64,000 nucleotides of DNA from Candidatus Binataceae bacterium (GCA_035650475.1 DASRHP010000010.1:202591-266590), one strand, 5' to 3'. Shown: positions 16,614 to 24,639, counted from the stretch's first letter. Translations and numbers: made by a program. The notes: generated by a model not told the origin, from the letters alone.

Positions 16614-18644
16614 ATGGCTCTCGACCCTTCATCGCACCTGGTGCTGGCGCGCAAATGGCGCCCAGAGCGCTTCGCCGAGCTGGTTGGCCAGGAGCACGTC
16701 ACTCGCACGCTCAGCCAGGCGCTGCAAAGCGGGAGAATCGCCCACGCTTTCCTCTTCACCGGCATTCGCGGGGTGGGCAAGACGACCGCCGCGCGCATCC
16801 TCGCCCGCTGCCTCAACTGCGCCAAGGGGCCGACGCCCGAGCCATGCGGCGAGTGCGCCGCCTGCGTCGAAATCCGCGAGGGGCGCGCGCTTGACGTGGT
16901 CGAGATCGACGGCGCCACCTACCGCAAGATCGACGACGCGCGCGCGATCATCGAGAACCTCAGCTACCGCCCGGCGCGCGACCGTTTCAAGATCTACATC
17001 ATCGACGAGGCCCATCAGCTCACCGACCAGGCCTTCAACGCGCTGCTCAAGACGCTCGAAGAGCCGCCCGCCCACGTCAAGTTTATCCTGGCAACGACCG
17101 AGCCGCAGAAGATGCCCGAGACGATCCTGTCGCGGCTGCAGCGCTACGACTTCCGGCGCATCCCGCTGGCGACGACGCTGGCGCGGCTAAACGAGCTGGC
17201 GGCGCGCGAGGGGGTCGAAATCGAGGAGTCCGCGATACGCCTGCTCGCGCGCGAGGCCGGCGGCAGTATGCGCGACGCCGAACGGATGCTCGAGACCGCG
17301 ATCGCCGCGCTCGGCGACAAGATAACCGAGAGCGCGATCGCCGCCTCGCTCGGTGTGGCGGGGCGCAGCACGGTGTTCAAGCTGGCGCAGGCGATCCTCG
17401 AGCGGGACGCGGCGGCGGCACTCGCCGCGGTCCGCGAGCAGCATCGGGCGGGCGCCAATCTCGAAGCGCTCGGGCGCGACCTGCTCGAGACGCTGCGCAA
17501 CCTGGCGGTCGCCAAGCTGCCGACGGGCGGCGACCTCGACCCGCTCGCCGACATTGCCGACCATGAGGCTGCTGAATTGCGCCGGATGGCCGAGCGGCCG
17601 AGCGGGCGCGACCTGATGCGGTTGTTCCGTCTGATGGCCGACGCGCAGGAGCAGATCGTGCGTTCGCCCTATCCCGATCTGTTGTTGGAGATGGCGGTGG
17701 TGCGAATGGCGACGCTGGCACCGGTGATGGACGCCGACGAGCTGCTGCGTGCGCTGGGCGCGGCAGGGGGCGCGGCGGGCGGAATTCCGCCCGCCGCGCC
17801 CCCTGCCGCCTCCGGCGGCTCCGGGGCGCGCGCCGTCTCGGCGCGCGCCCCGGAGCCGACTGGCGCCGCGCTGCCGGCCGGCGGCGCGCGCCTGCTGCGC
17901 GTCGAGGGCGAGGTGAAGGCCGACGCCCCGCGCCGCGGCGCGTCGGCCGCCACCGCGGCGGGGATCGCGACGCCCCCGGGCGCCGCGCGGCTCGCCGGTT
18001 CGCCACCGGCGGCCTTCTCGCGGCCAGTGGCGGCGCCGACGGGCGCCGACCTACCCGAGTTGCGCGACTTTATCCGCGCGCGGCGCGCCGCGCTCGCCGG
18101 CTTCATGGAGCAGGGCGCCGCGCTAGCGCTCGACGGCGACGTTTTGCGCGTCATCCCGCGCAACGACATCTACATCCGCTATCTCAGCGACAACCGCGGA
18201 GCGATCGCCGAGCTGGCCTCCGAGCTCTACGGGCGCAAGCTGCGAGTTGAGGTGTCGCTCGACGGCGAAGCAGGCGCAGCCGCCGCGGCGGCCGCAACCG
18301 CGCCAGTTGCCGAGGTGGCAGCGGGGCGGGCGTCGGCCGGGGCGGCGACCGCTGTTGCCGCGGACGCCGACGGTCCACCGGAGATCGGCGGCAGGGCGCG
18401 CGGCGAAGAGGCGCTGCCTTCGTCAGCGAAAGTGGAGGCGGAGGCTCAGCCGCGCCCGGCCCCCATCGACCGCCAGGCGCTCTACGCCGACCCCGTTGTG
18501 CGCCGAATCTTCGACGAGTTCCACGCTCGCCTGGTCGATATCCGTGAGCGCCCGGCCGCCGCCGCGCCCGCGCCCGGCACGACGCAATCGCCAGACACGC
18601 AGGAAGCCGCCTCCGCCTCGCCGGGGCGCGCTTCGGAGGAGTAA
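16614..18644 (+). CDS. dnaX: DNA polymerase III subunit gamma/tau
   Basis: 676 residues. Domain I has Walker A GIRGVGKTT (50-58), the structural zinc cysteines C66, C69, C78 and C81, and Walker B with sensor IIDEAHQLT (129-137). Domains II-III follow to about residue 370. Residues 380-470 form an Ala/Pro/Gly-rich linker that contains two perfect palindromes at the DNA level. The C-terminal tau part (from about 480) has DFIRARRAALAGFMEQG and binds DnaE. It is the clamp-loader motor. No A-rich slippery heptamer is visible, so an E. coli-type -1 frameshift is not supported. ebfC and recR follow. Confidence 0.97.
   Translation: MALDPSSHLVLARKWRPERFAELVGQEHVTRTLSQALQSGRIAHAFLFTGIRGVGKTTAARILARCLNCAKGPTPEPCGECAACVEIREGRALDVVEIDGATYRKIDDARAIIENLSYRPARDRFKIYIIDEAHQLTDQAFNALLKTLEEPPAHVKFILATTEPQKMPETILSRLQRYDFRRIPLATTLARLNELAAREGVEIEESAIRLLAREAGGSMRDAERMLETAIAALGDKITESAIAASLGVAGRSTVFKLAQAILERDAAAALAAVREQHRAGANLEALGRDLLETLRNLAVAKLPTGGDLDPLADIADHEAAELRRMAERPSGRDLMRLFRLMADAQEQIVRSPYPDLLLEMAVVRMATLAPVMDADELLRALGAAGGAAGGIPPAAPPAASGGSGARAVSARAPEPTGAALPAGGARLLRVEGEVKADAPRRGASAATAAGIATPPGAARLAGSPPAAFSRPVAAPTGADLPELRDFIRARRAALAGFMEQGAALALDGDVLRVIPRNDIYIRYLSDNRGAIAELASELYGRKLRVEVSLDGEAGAAAAAAATAPVAEVAAGRASAGAATAVAADADGPPEIGGRARGEEALPSSAKVEAEAQPRPAPIDRQALYADPVVRRIFDEFHARLVDIRERPAAAAPAPGTTQSPDTQEAASASPGRASEE
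17760..17809. repeat. 50-bp perfect palindrome inside dnaX
   Basis: Every base from 17760 to 17784 pairs with 17785 to 17809, a 25-bp inverted repeat with no spacer, centred on GGAATTCC. It encodes an Ala/Gly/Pro stretch of the DnaX linker (about residues 383-399) without disturbing the frame. A cruciform in DNA or a very stable mRNA hairpin is possible. Symmetry ends at 17759/17810. Confidence 0.9.
17816..17858. repeat. Second perfect inverted repeat inside dnaX
   Basis: A 19-bp arm (17816-17834) pairs perfectly with 17840-17858 around the 5-nt loop GTCTC. It begins 7 nt after the 50-bp palindrome. Core arm sequence is CTCCGGGGCGCGCGCC. It encodes residues about 401-415 of DnaX. Confidence 0.9.
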
Positions 18645-18648
18645 TACC

Positions 18649-18984
18649 GTGGCCGACTTCGACCTTTCCGCCTTGTTCCGCCAGGCGCAGGCGCTTCAGG
18701 ACAAGCTCAAACAGGTGCAGGAGGAGGCCGCGGCGAAGACCGTCGAGGCGCAGGCGGGCGGCGGGATGGTGCGTGTGGTGGTTGACGGCGCGCTGCGCGT
18801 ACGCACGGTCGAGATCGATCCGGCCCTCGTTGGCTCGGGCGACAAGACGATGATGCAGGACCTGATCGTGGTTGCGGTCAACGACGGGATACGCCGCGCA
18901 CAGGAGATGGTGGCCGAGGAGATGGGCAAGCTCGGGCCGCTGGCCGGACTCAAACTGCCGGGGCTGTTCGGCGGCGGCGACTAG
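18649..18984 (+). CDS. ebfC: YbaB/EbfC nucleoid-associated protein
   Basis: 111 residues from a GTG at 18649 with GGAGGAG upstream; the frame is open upstream inside dnaX but lacks homology. ALFRQAQALQDKLKQVQEE is the N-terminal helix, GGGMVRVVVDG the beta hairpin and DLIVVAVNDGIRRAQEM the second helix of the tweezer-shaped dimer. EbfC-family proteins coat DNA and are encoded between dnaX and recR in many bacteria, exactly as here (4 nt after dnaX, 17 nt before recR). Confidence 0.93.
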   Translation: MADFDLSALFRQAQALQDKLKQVQEEAAAKTVEAQAGGGMVRVVVDGALRVRTVEIDPALVGSGDKTMMQDLIVVAVNDGIRRAQEMVAEEMGKLGPLAGLKLPGLFGGGD

Positions 18985-19001
18985 CCGCCGCGTCGGAGGC
19001 G

Positions 19002-19628
19002 ATGGCCGACAATAACCTCAAGCGCGCAGACGGGTTGCCGCCCGCGATGATGCGGCTGGTGCGTGAGCTCTCGCGCCTGCCCGGGATCGGCGAGAAGACC
19101 GCCTCGCGCCTGGCCTTCAACCTGCTCAACCGCCCGCGCGACGAGGTTATCGCGCTTGCCGAGGCGCTGCTCGAGATGAAGGAGCGGGTGGGGCTGTGCT
19201 CGGAGTGCTTTGCGCTCTCCGACGCGCCGCGATGCCGCATCTGTGAGGACCCGGCGCGCGAGCACGACGTGATCTGCGTGGTCGAAGGGCCGGCCGACCT
19301 GATGGCGATCGAACGCGCGCGCAGCTTCGCCGGCGTCTATCATGTCCTGCACGGCGCGCTCGCCCCGCTCGACGGCGTTGGCCCCGACGACCTCAAAATC
19401 AAGGAACTGCTCGCGCGGCTGGAGAATCCGGCGGCGGTGCGCGAAGTAATAATCGCGACCAACGCGACGGTCGAGGGCGAGGCGACGGCGCTCTACCTCG
19501 CCCGCCTGCTCAAGCCGTTGGGGGTTAAGGCGACGCGGCTCGCGCGCGGACTGCCCGCCGGCGGCGACCTCGAATACAGCGATACGGCCACGCTCTCCAG
19601 CGCGCTGACCAACCGGCGCGAAATGTAG
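19002..19628 (+). CDS. recR: Recombination mediator protein RecR
   Basis: 208 residues, close to the E. coli length. N-terminal helix-hairpin-helix LSRLPGIGEKTASRLAF (23-39), a C4 zinc finger (C66, C69, C78, C81) and the Toprim domain starting at ICVVEGPADLMAIE, with the Walker-like GGDLEYSD near the C-terminus. It acts with RecO (and RecF) to load RecA at gaps. It is the last gene of the SRP RNA-dnaX-ebfC-recR unit. Confidence 0.97.
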   Translation: MADNNLKRADGLPPAMMRLVRELSRLPGIGEKTASRLAFNLLNRPRDEVIALAEALLEMKERVGLCSECFALSDAPRCRICEDPAREHDVICVVEGPADLMAIERARSFAGVYHVLHGALAPLDGVGPDDLKIKELLARLENPAAVREVIIATNATVEGEATALYLARLLKPLGVKATRLARGLPAGGDLEYSDTATLSSALTNRREM

Positions 19629-19648
19629 CCGCGCGTCGGCCCTCTTCT

Positions 19649-19680
19649 GTCATCCTGAGGGAAGCGAAGCATCTCGCACG
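19649..19680. repeat. CATCCTGAG-type dispersed repeat, copy 1
   Basis: GTCATCCTGAGGGAAGCGAAG and the following CATCTCGCAC resemble the CATCCTGAG/GCGAAGGATC intergenic repeats common in soil bacterial genomes. A related copy is at 21436-21465. CGGCA and TGCCG just downstream form a small stem. It sits in the 326-nt gap between recR and sodB, which otherwise holds only the candidate sodB promoter. Confidence 0.55.
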
Positions 19681-19816
19681 GCAGTTCCTTGCCGCGCGAT
19701 ATTTTCTGTCACGTCGATAAACGTCCTGGCTGTCGCAGCGACGGGCGGCGAGACCCTTGCCCGCGGCTCAGGAGAGCGAAGGAAAAAAGGCCGCACGCAC
19801 TCCCCGCGAGCGAATC

Positions 19817-19846
19817 TTGCAACTCGCGCGATGGGCGGGTTATCTA
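19817..19846 (+). promoter_or_regulatory. Candidate sodB promoter
   Basis: TTGCAA (19817-19822) and TATCTA (19841-19846) with 18 nt between, placing the start near 19853 and giving a leader of about 100 nt before sodB. The match to consensus is moderate and was judged by eye. Confidence 0.35.
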
Positions 19847-19954
19847 AGAAGCGAACCTTTGCTGCGCGCGTGAGGCTTGTGCGTGCGCGGCGATCCCGGC
19901 CGGCGGCCGGGGCGGGCTCCGCAAGCAAAACCTCTAAAAGGAAGGTACCCGACG

Positions 19955-20536
19955 ATGGCCTTTGAACTGCCCAAGCTGCCCTACGCGATGGACGCGCTGG
20001 CGCCCCATATTTCCGCTGAGACGCTTGAGTTCCATCACGGCAAACATCACGCCGCCTATGTCAACAACCTCAACAACCTGATCAAGGGAGGCAAGTTCGA
20101 GAACGCCAGGCTCGAGGAGATCATCAAGGGCGCAGGCCCCGGCGGACTGTTCAACAACGCCGCCCAGCACTTTAATCACAGCTTTTACTGGACCTCGATG
20201 AAGCCGGGCGGCGGCGGCGAGCCTGGGGGCAAGGTCGGCGACGCAATCAAGAAGGCGTTCGGCGACTTCGCCGCGTTCAAAAAGAAGTTCTCCGATACCG
20301 CCACCACCCATTTCGGCAGCGGATGGGCCTGGCTGGTGCAGAAAGCCGATGGCGCACTCGACGTTATCGCGACCCACGACGCTGACTCGCCGGTCGCCCA
20401 TGGGATCACGCCGATCCTTACCTGCGACGTATGGGAGCACGCCTACTACATCGACTACCGCAACCTGCGCGCCAAGTACGTCGAGGCGTGGTGGAACCTG
20501 GTCAACTGGGACTTCGCCGCTTCCAACCTGAAATAG
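19955..20536 (+). CDS. sodB: Superoxide dismutase, Fe type
   Basis: 193 residues from the ATG at 19955 with AAAAGGAAGG before it. Metal ligands are in LEFHHGKHHAAYV, FNHSFYW, and the C-terminal DVWEHAYYIDY (Asp and His). AAQHFNHSFYW carries the Gln of iron enzymes in the AAQ position rather than the Mn-type arrangement, so iron is predicted. No signal peptide; cytosolic. It removes superoxide generated by aerobic metabolism. A strong hairpin follows the stop. Confidence 0.95.
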   Translation: MAFELPKLPYAMDALAPHISAETLEFHHGKHHAAYVNNLNNLIKGGKFENARLEEIIKGAGPGGLFNNAAQHFNHSFYWTSMKPGGGGEPGGKVGDAIKKAFGDFAAFKKKFSDTATTHFGSGWAWLVQKADGALDVIATHDADSPVAHGITPILTCDVWEHAYYIDYRNLRAKYVEAWWNLVNWDFAASNLK

Positions 20537-20544
20537 CGCTGTGA

Positions 20545-20573
20545 GCCGCCCGCGCCAATGAGGCGCGGGCGGC
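20545..20573 (+). terminator. Hairpin terminator after sodB
   Basis: GCCGCCCGCGCC (20545-20556) pairs perfectly with GGCGCGGGCGGC (20562-20573) around the loop AATGA, 9 nt after the sodB stop. No T-tract follows, as is common for GC-rich bacteria. Confidence 0.55.
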
Positions 20574-20628
20574 CGCGCATGCGCGAAGGGCGCCGCGCTT
20601 GCCTGGGCCGGGCGGCGGGTAGGAGGTC

Positions 20629-21357
20629 ATGACCATGCAACTTCTCGGAGGCCGCGTCGCGATCGTTACCGGCGGCTCGGGCGCGTTGGGCCGCGCTGTC
20701 ACAGAGCATTTCCTTGTATCCGGCGCTCGCGTCGCCGTGCCTTACATCATCGATGCCGAAGTCCCGCTGCTTGAGCGGCGCCTCGGCGGCCGCTTCCCGT
20801 CCTCGCAAATCATGCTCCGCAAGTGCGACGTGGGGGTCGAGGAGCAGGTCGCGGCGCTGGTCGAAGAGCTCGCTCGCGCCTGGGGCAGGATTGATGTCCT
20901 GGTCAACCTGGTCGGAGGCTTCTGGGGCGGCAAGCCGGTTGCCGAGACTACGCTCGCCGAATGGCAGGCGATGTTCGACCTCAACCTCAGGCCGACGTTC
21001 CTGTGCTGTCGCGCGGTGGTGCCGGTTATGAAGCGCAACGGATGGGGGCGGATCGTTTCGGTCAGCTCGCGCAGCGGGCTCATGGGCGCCGGCGATTTCA
21101 CCGCTTACGCGGTGGCCAAGGGCGCGATCAAGACCTTCACCGCCTCGCTCGCCGAAGAGGTGCTTGCCGATAACATCATGGTCAACGCGATCGCGCCGAG
21201 CACGATCGACACCGAAGCCAACCGTAAGGCGATGCCCAAGGCGAAGCACGAAAACTGGGTCAAGCCCGAGGACATCGCGCGCACCATCGCCTACCTCTGC
21301 TCGGAGGAGTGCCGGGTAACTTCTGGCGCGGTCGTTCCGGTTTACGGCAAGGCGTAA
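20629..21357 (+). CDS. Short-chain dehydrogenase/reductase
   Basis: 242 residues. TGGSGALGRAV is the nucleotide-binding Gly motif, LVNLVGGFWGG replaces the usual NNAG segment, and the catalytic residues are Ser in VSSRSG and YAVAK. The C-terminus AYLCSEECRVTSGAVVPVYG matches the classical family. The Gly motif with GALG and no adjacent basic residue suggests NAD(H), weakly. The start has GTAGGAGG 6 nt upstream. It is single and of unknown substrate. Confidence 0.9.
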   Translation: MTMQLLGGRVAIVTGGSGALGRAVTEHFLVSGARVAVPYIIDAEVPLLERRLGGRFPSSQIMLRKCDVGVEEQVAALVEELARAWGRIDVLVNLVGGFWGGKPVAETTLAEWQAMFDLNLRPTFLCCRAVVPVMKRNGWGRIVSVSSRSGLMGAGDFTAYAVAKGAIKTFTASLAEEVLADNIMVNAIAPSTIDTEANRKAMPKAKHENWVKPEDIARTIAYLCSEECRVTSGAVVPVYGKA

Positions 21358-21435
21358 GCGCGCACGCCATCTGAGCGGGCGGACGGCGAGATTCCTCGCT
21401 GCGCCTGGAATATCTAAACAAGCGTCTCTTACGTC

Positions 21436-21465
21436 GTCACCCTGAGCCGGAGGCGAAGGATCACC
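21436..21465. repeat. CATCCTGAG-type dispersed repeat, copy 2
   Basis: GTCACCCTGAG, then GGCGAAGGATCACC, corresponds to the copy at 19649. It lies between the SDR stop and the convergent Rrf2 gene, a typical position for REP-like elements. Confidence 0.5.
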
Positions 21466-21495
21466 CTGCCGTCGCTGCGACGGCTGCGATGCGCC

Positions 21496-21933
21496 TTAGA
21501 TCTGATACATCAGCGCGGATTTGCGCCGCTCTGCGAGTGACTGGAGCGTTGCGCGGCGCAGAATCGCAACCACGCTCTCACGTACCTCGCGCCATACGTC
21601 GCGCATCGCACACCCGCCGTCGCGCGGGCAGACCGAGTTCGCGCCTTCTTCCAGACATTCGACCGGCGTGTAATCGCCCTCGATAATCTCGACCACGTCG
21701 GCCATCGTGATCCGCGCTGGCGGACGCGCCAGCATGTATCCGCCGCTCGGCCCCTTCTGGCTGACCACCAGCCCGCCGCGCTTGAGCTCGATCAGCAGCC
21801 GGCGCAGGTAGTTCTCCGGCACCCCCTGCACGGCGGCGATCTCTTCGACCCGGAGCGGCTGCGCGCTCGGGTATCTGTCGGCCAGCATCAGCAGCGCCTT
21901 GAGCGAGTAGTCGACCCCAACGCCGAATTTCAT
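21496..21933 (-). CDS. Rrf2-family transcriptional regulator with Cys cluster
   Basis: 145 residues from the ATG at 21933 (MKFGVGVDYSLKALLML); an upstream start at 21999 would place operator-like DNA inside the gene and lacks homology. The winged helix is LRVEEIAAVQGVPENYLRRLL with the GPSGGYMLAR wing. Three cysteines, C93, C102 and C108, match the Fe-S (IscR/RsrR) or thiol-sensing positions of the family. It is divergent from the sulfite reductase-APS reductase genes, so control of sulfur assimilation, as by CymR, is a reasonable inference. Autoregulation is likely given the palindromes. Confidence 0.9.
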   Translation of the reverse strand: MKFGVGVDYSLKALLMLADRYPSAQPLRVEEIAAVQGVPENYLRRLLIELKRGGLVVSQKGPSGGYMLARPPARITMADVVEIIEGDYTPVECLEEGANSVCPRDGGCAMRDVWREVRESVVAILRRATLQSLAERRKSALMYQI

Positions 21934-21970
21934 GCTGTTTACCCGCACCTTTTCTAGCACGCGCGAGGGT

Positions 21971-21990
21971 TTGGTCAAATAGCTGACCAA
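21971..21990. promoter_or_regulatory. Operator-like inverted repeat 1
   Basis: TTGGTCA (21971-21977) and TGACCAA (21984-21990) form a perfect 7-bp inverted repeat with a 6-nt spacer, in the AT-rich gap between the Rrf2 gene and the sulfite reductase gene. Confidence 0.6.
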
Positions 21991-21995
21991 TTTAG

Positions 21996-22020
21996 TCATC
22001 TAATTATTTGACTTAGATGA
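21996..22020. promoter_or_regulatory. Operator-like inverted repeat 2
   Basis: TCATCTAA (21996-22003) and TTAGATGA (22013-22020) are a perfect 8-bp inverted repeat with a 9-nt spacer that contains ATTTGAC. TTGACT at 22009-22014 could be the -35 box for the plus-strand gene at 22065. A bound repressor would block it. Confidence 0.6.
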
Positions 22021-22064
22021 TTTGATAAGTCATTTTCCATCTTCGTCGATCAAAAGGAGCAGCG

Positions 22065-23705
22065 ATGCCGCGACGCGAACCGCCAAATTGGGAAACTGTG
22101 CTCAAGCGCAACTCGGTCGAGCGCCTCAAGCGCGAGCTTTTCCCGACCGAGCTCGCCGGGCAGTGGCAGCGGCTGGTCGATACGCCTTACGAGCATTTGC
22201 CCGAAGAAGACATCGTACGCCTGCAATGGTTCGGCCTGTATCACGACAAGCCGAAGGTCGGCTCGTTCATGATGCGGGTCAAGATTCCGAGCGGGATCCT
22301 GAGCCCGGCCGGCCTGCGCACGATCGGCGAAATAGCCGAGAGCCACGCGCGCGGCCAGGGCGAGCTCACCACTCGCCAAAACATCCAGCTCCATTACGTA
22401 GCGTTGGAGCGTTTCCCGGAGATTCTCAGGCAACTGGAGGCGGTGGGGCTGACCACCATGGGCGGATGCGGCGACGTCGTGCGCAATATCACCGGATGTC
22501 CAGTGGCGGGCGTCGATCGCGCCGAGCTGTTCGACGCGTCCGCGCTAATCGCCAAGGCGGCGGCGTTCTTCTACGGCAATCGCGAGTACTCGGACTTGCC
22601 GCGCAAGCACAAGATCACGATCGCGGCCTGTCCCCTGCAATGCAACGCGCCCGAGATCAACTGCGTTGCGATGGTGGGTACGCGCGAGGGTGGACATGAC
22701 GGCTTCGCAGTGCGCGTCGGCGGCGGACTGTCGTCCACACCGCGCCTTTCGCGCCATCTGGGCGCCTTCGTCCCGGTGTCGGAGGCGCTTGCGGTACTCC
22801 GCGCGATCCTCGACGTTTGGCGTTCAACCACCGAGTACCGGATGTCGCGGGTCAAGGCGCGGCTGAAGTTCATGATTGACGACTACGGCGTCGAGGAATT
22901 CCGCCGGCTGGTCGAGGCGCGCCTCGGCCATCCGCTCGAGGACCTTGCAGAGTTGCATCCGCCCAGTGCCGACGGCGACCACATGGGCATCCATGAGCAA
23001 AAGACGCCGGGCCGGTTCTACGCCGGCTTTCCGGTACGGCTGGGGATGATGACCGGAGGGCAGATGATCGAGCTGGCCGAGGTTGCCGAGAGCCTGGGCG
23101 GGGATATCCGGCTTACCCGTCGCCAGAACTTCATCCTCACGTCGATCCCGAAGGAGGGGCTCGACGAGGTTATCGCGCGCGTGGCCGAGATCGGCTTTCC
23201 GATCGACGCCAACGGGCTTTACGCCTCGTCGATTGGATGTATCGGCGATCCGCACTGCAACTACGCCGTCACTCCGACCAAGAGCAAGCTCGATTCGCTC
23301 ATCGGGCGACTGGTAGCGGAGTTCGGCGAGCGGGCGGCGGGATTGAAGCTCAACCTCGACGGATGCCCGCACGCCTGCGCACAGCATTGGACCGGCGATA
23401 TCGGCTTGCAAGGCACGACCGGGCGCGGCGCGCACGGCGAGCCGCTGGAGGCTTTCGACGTTATCCTGCGCGGCGGCCTGGGGCGCGACGCCGCGATCGG
23501 CAAGCCGCTTTTGCGCCGCGTGCCGTCGGCCGCGGTCGAGGACACCGTCGTGCGCCTGTTTGGCGGCTACCTAGCAAGGCGAGCGGCGGACGAGTCGTTC
23601 AGCGCGTTTTGCCGGCGGCTCGACGACGCCGAGCTGGTCACGCTGGCGACGGGAGCTGGCGCGGCAGATCGTCCGCACGGCGACTCGCAGAGCGCAGCGA
23701 CCTGA
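22065..23705 (+). CDS. Sirohaem sulfite (or nitrite) reductase
   Basis: 546 residues, ferredoxin-type one-subunit enzyme with two NIR_SIR repeats. The coupled sirohaem-4Fe4S ligands are C392-x5-C398 (CIGDPHC) and C434-x3-C438 (CPHAC). GELTTRQNIQLHYV and DIRLTRRQNFILT are the two ferredoxin-like half-domain motifs. Nitrite and sulfite reductases of this family cannot be told apart by motif alone. The APS reductase 64 nt downstream and the Rrf2 regulator upstream argue for sulfite reduction to sulfide with six electrons from ferredoxin. An AAAAGGAG site precedes the ATG. Confidence 0.92.
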   Translation: MPRREPPNWETVLKRNSVERLKRELFPTELAGQWQRLVDTPYEHLPEEDIVRLQWFGLYHDKPKVGSFMMRVKIPSGILSPAGLRTIGEIAESHARGQGELTTRQNIQLHYVALERFPEILRQLEAVGLTTMGGCGDVVRNITGCPVAGVDRAELFDASALIAKAAAFFYGNREYSDLPRKHKITIAACPLQCNAPEINCVAMVGTREGGHDGFAVRVGGGLSSTPRLSRHLGAFVPVSEALAVLRAILDVWRSTTEYRMSRVKARLKFMIDDYGVEEFRRLVEARLGHPLEDLAELHPPSADGDHMGIHEQKTPGRFYAGFPVRLGMMTGGQMIELAEVAESLGGDIRLTRRQNFILTSIPKEGLDEVIARVAEIGFPIDANGLYASSIGCIGDPHCNYAVTPTKSKLDSLIGRLVAEFGERAAGLKLNLDGCPHACAQHWTGDIGLQGTTGRGAHGEPLEAFDVILRGGLGRDAAIGKPLLRRVPSAAVEDTVVRLFGGYLARRAADESFSAFCRRLDDAELVTLATGAGAADRPHGDSQSAAT

Positions 23706-23755
23706 CTTCCGGCCCCTTCCCTGAAGAGAAGCGGAGTAAGCGAGGGCCCGGAAGG
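23701..23755. repeat. Dispersed intergenic repeat, copy B, with hairpin
   Basis: CCTGACTTCCGGCCCCTTC begins within the last codons of the reductase gene and matches copy A at 13681 (17 of 19). CTTCCGGCCC at 23706-23715 pairs almost perfectly with GGGCCCGGAAG at 23744-23754. It lies between the reductase and APS reductase genes and could attenuate or protect the message. Confidence 0.45.
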
Positions 23756-23769
23756 GGGAGAGGATCATA

Positions 23770-24639
23770 ATGCGAGCTGAGAGCGAACACATTCTGATGG
23801 ACGAATTGGAGGCGGGCGAGGCCGCCGTCGAGCTGGACGACAAGGAGCCGCAGGAGGTGCTGGAGTGGGCGCTCGAGCGCTTCGGCGGCCGGCTCGGAAT
23901 CTGTTCGAGCTTTCAGGCCGAGGGTTCGGCGCTGATCGACATGGCATGGCGAATCGATCCTGGCGTGCGCGTCTTCACGATCGACACCGGCCGCCAGCCG
24001 CAGGAGACCCACGACCTGATCGACGCGGTCCGCGCGCGCTACGGCGTGCGCGTGGAAGTCTTCGCGCCCGACAGCGGCGTGGTCGAGGCGATGGTGACGC
24101 GCCACGGCAACAATCTCTTCTACCGCGACGTCAACCTGCGCCTGCTCTGTTGCCAGGTGCGCAAGGTGCTGCCGCTCCGGCGGGCACTGATGAACTTCGA
24201 TGCCTGGGTCACCGGGCTGCGCCGCGACCAGTGGGCCACACGCTCTAATATTCGCAAGATCGAAATCGACCACGATCACGGCGCGATCGTGAAGTTCGCC
24301 CCGCTCGCCGACTGGACCGAGGAAGAGGTCTGGGACTATATCCGCGGCCACGACGTTCCCTACAACGCGCTCTACGACCGCGGCTTCCGCTCGATTGGAT
24401 GCGCACCGTGCACGCGCGCGGTCGCGCCGGGCGCCGATCCGCGCTCGGGCCGCTGGTGGTGGGAGAGCGGTGCGCCCAAGGAGTGCGGGATGCACTGCGC
24501 GATCGAAACCGGCGGCTTCGAACACGAACTGGCGGCGCTGCTTGGCCGCGACCACGCGGTTGCAAAGGACGGTGCGGCGCGCAACGGCGCAAATGGTCAC
24601 GACGGCAACGCCCCCGCAGGCGAGGGCGGCGATGGCTAA
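23770..24639 (+). CDS. cysH: Assimilatory adenylylsulfate (APS) reductase
   Basis: 289 residues of the CysH family. C127-C128 and C211xxC214 are the four 4Fe-4S ligands that distinguish APS reductases from cluster-less PAPS reductases. The catalytic Cys239 lies in the C-terminal ECGMHC. DTGRQPQETHDL and the CSSFQAEGSAL loop bind the nucleotide sulfate. It reduces APS to sulfite with thioredoxin-type donors. The N-terminal 30 residues are acidic and variable. The last 8 nt overlap the next gene (ATGGCTAA). No sulfate adenylyltransferase gene is in the window. Confidence 0.95.
   Translation: MRAESEHILMDELEAGEAAVELDDKEPQEVLEWALERFGGRLGICSSFQAEGSALIDMAWRIDPGVRVFTIDTGRQPQETHDLIDAVRARYGVRVEVFAPDSGVVEAMVTRHGNNLFYRDVNLRLLCCQVRKVLPLRRALMNFDAWVTGLRRDQWATRSNIRKIEIDHDHGAIVKFAPLADWTEEEVWDYIRGHDVPYNALYDRGFRSIGCAPCTRAVAPGADPRSGRWWWESGAPKECGMHCAIETGGFEHELAALLGRDHAVAKDGAARNGANGHDGNAPAGEGGDG

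Noticed and set aside
17700..17900. E. coli-type programmed -1 frameshift in dnaX
   Set aside because: No A AAA AAG-like slippery heptamer or A-run is present near the hairpins.
21934..21999. 22-residue N-terminal extension of the Rrf2 regulator
   Set aside because: It covers an operator-like palindrome in an AT-rich gap and lacks similarity to the family; MKFGVGVDYS is the usual beginning.
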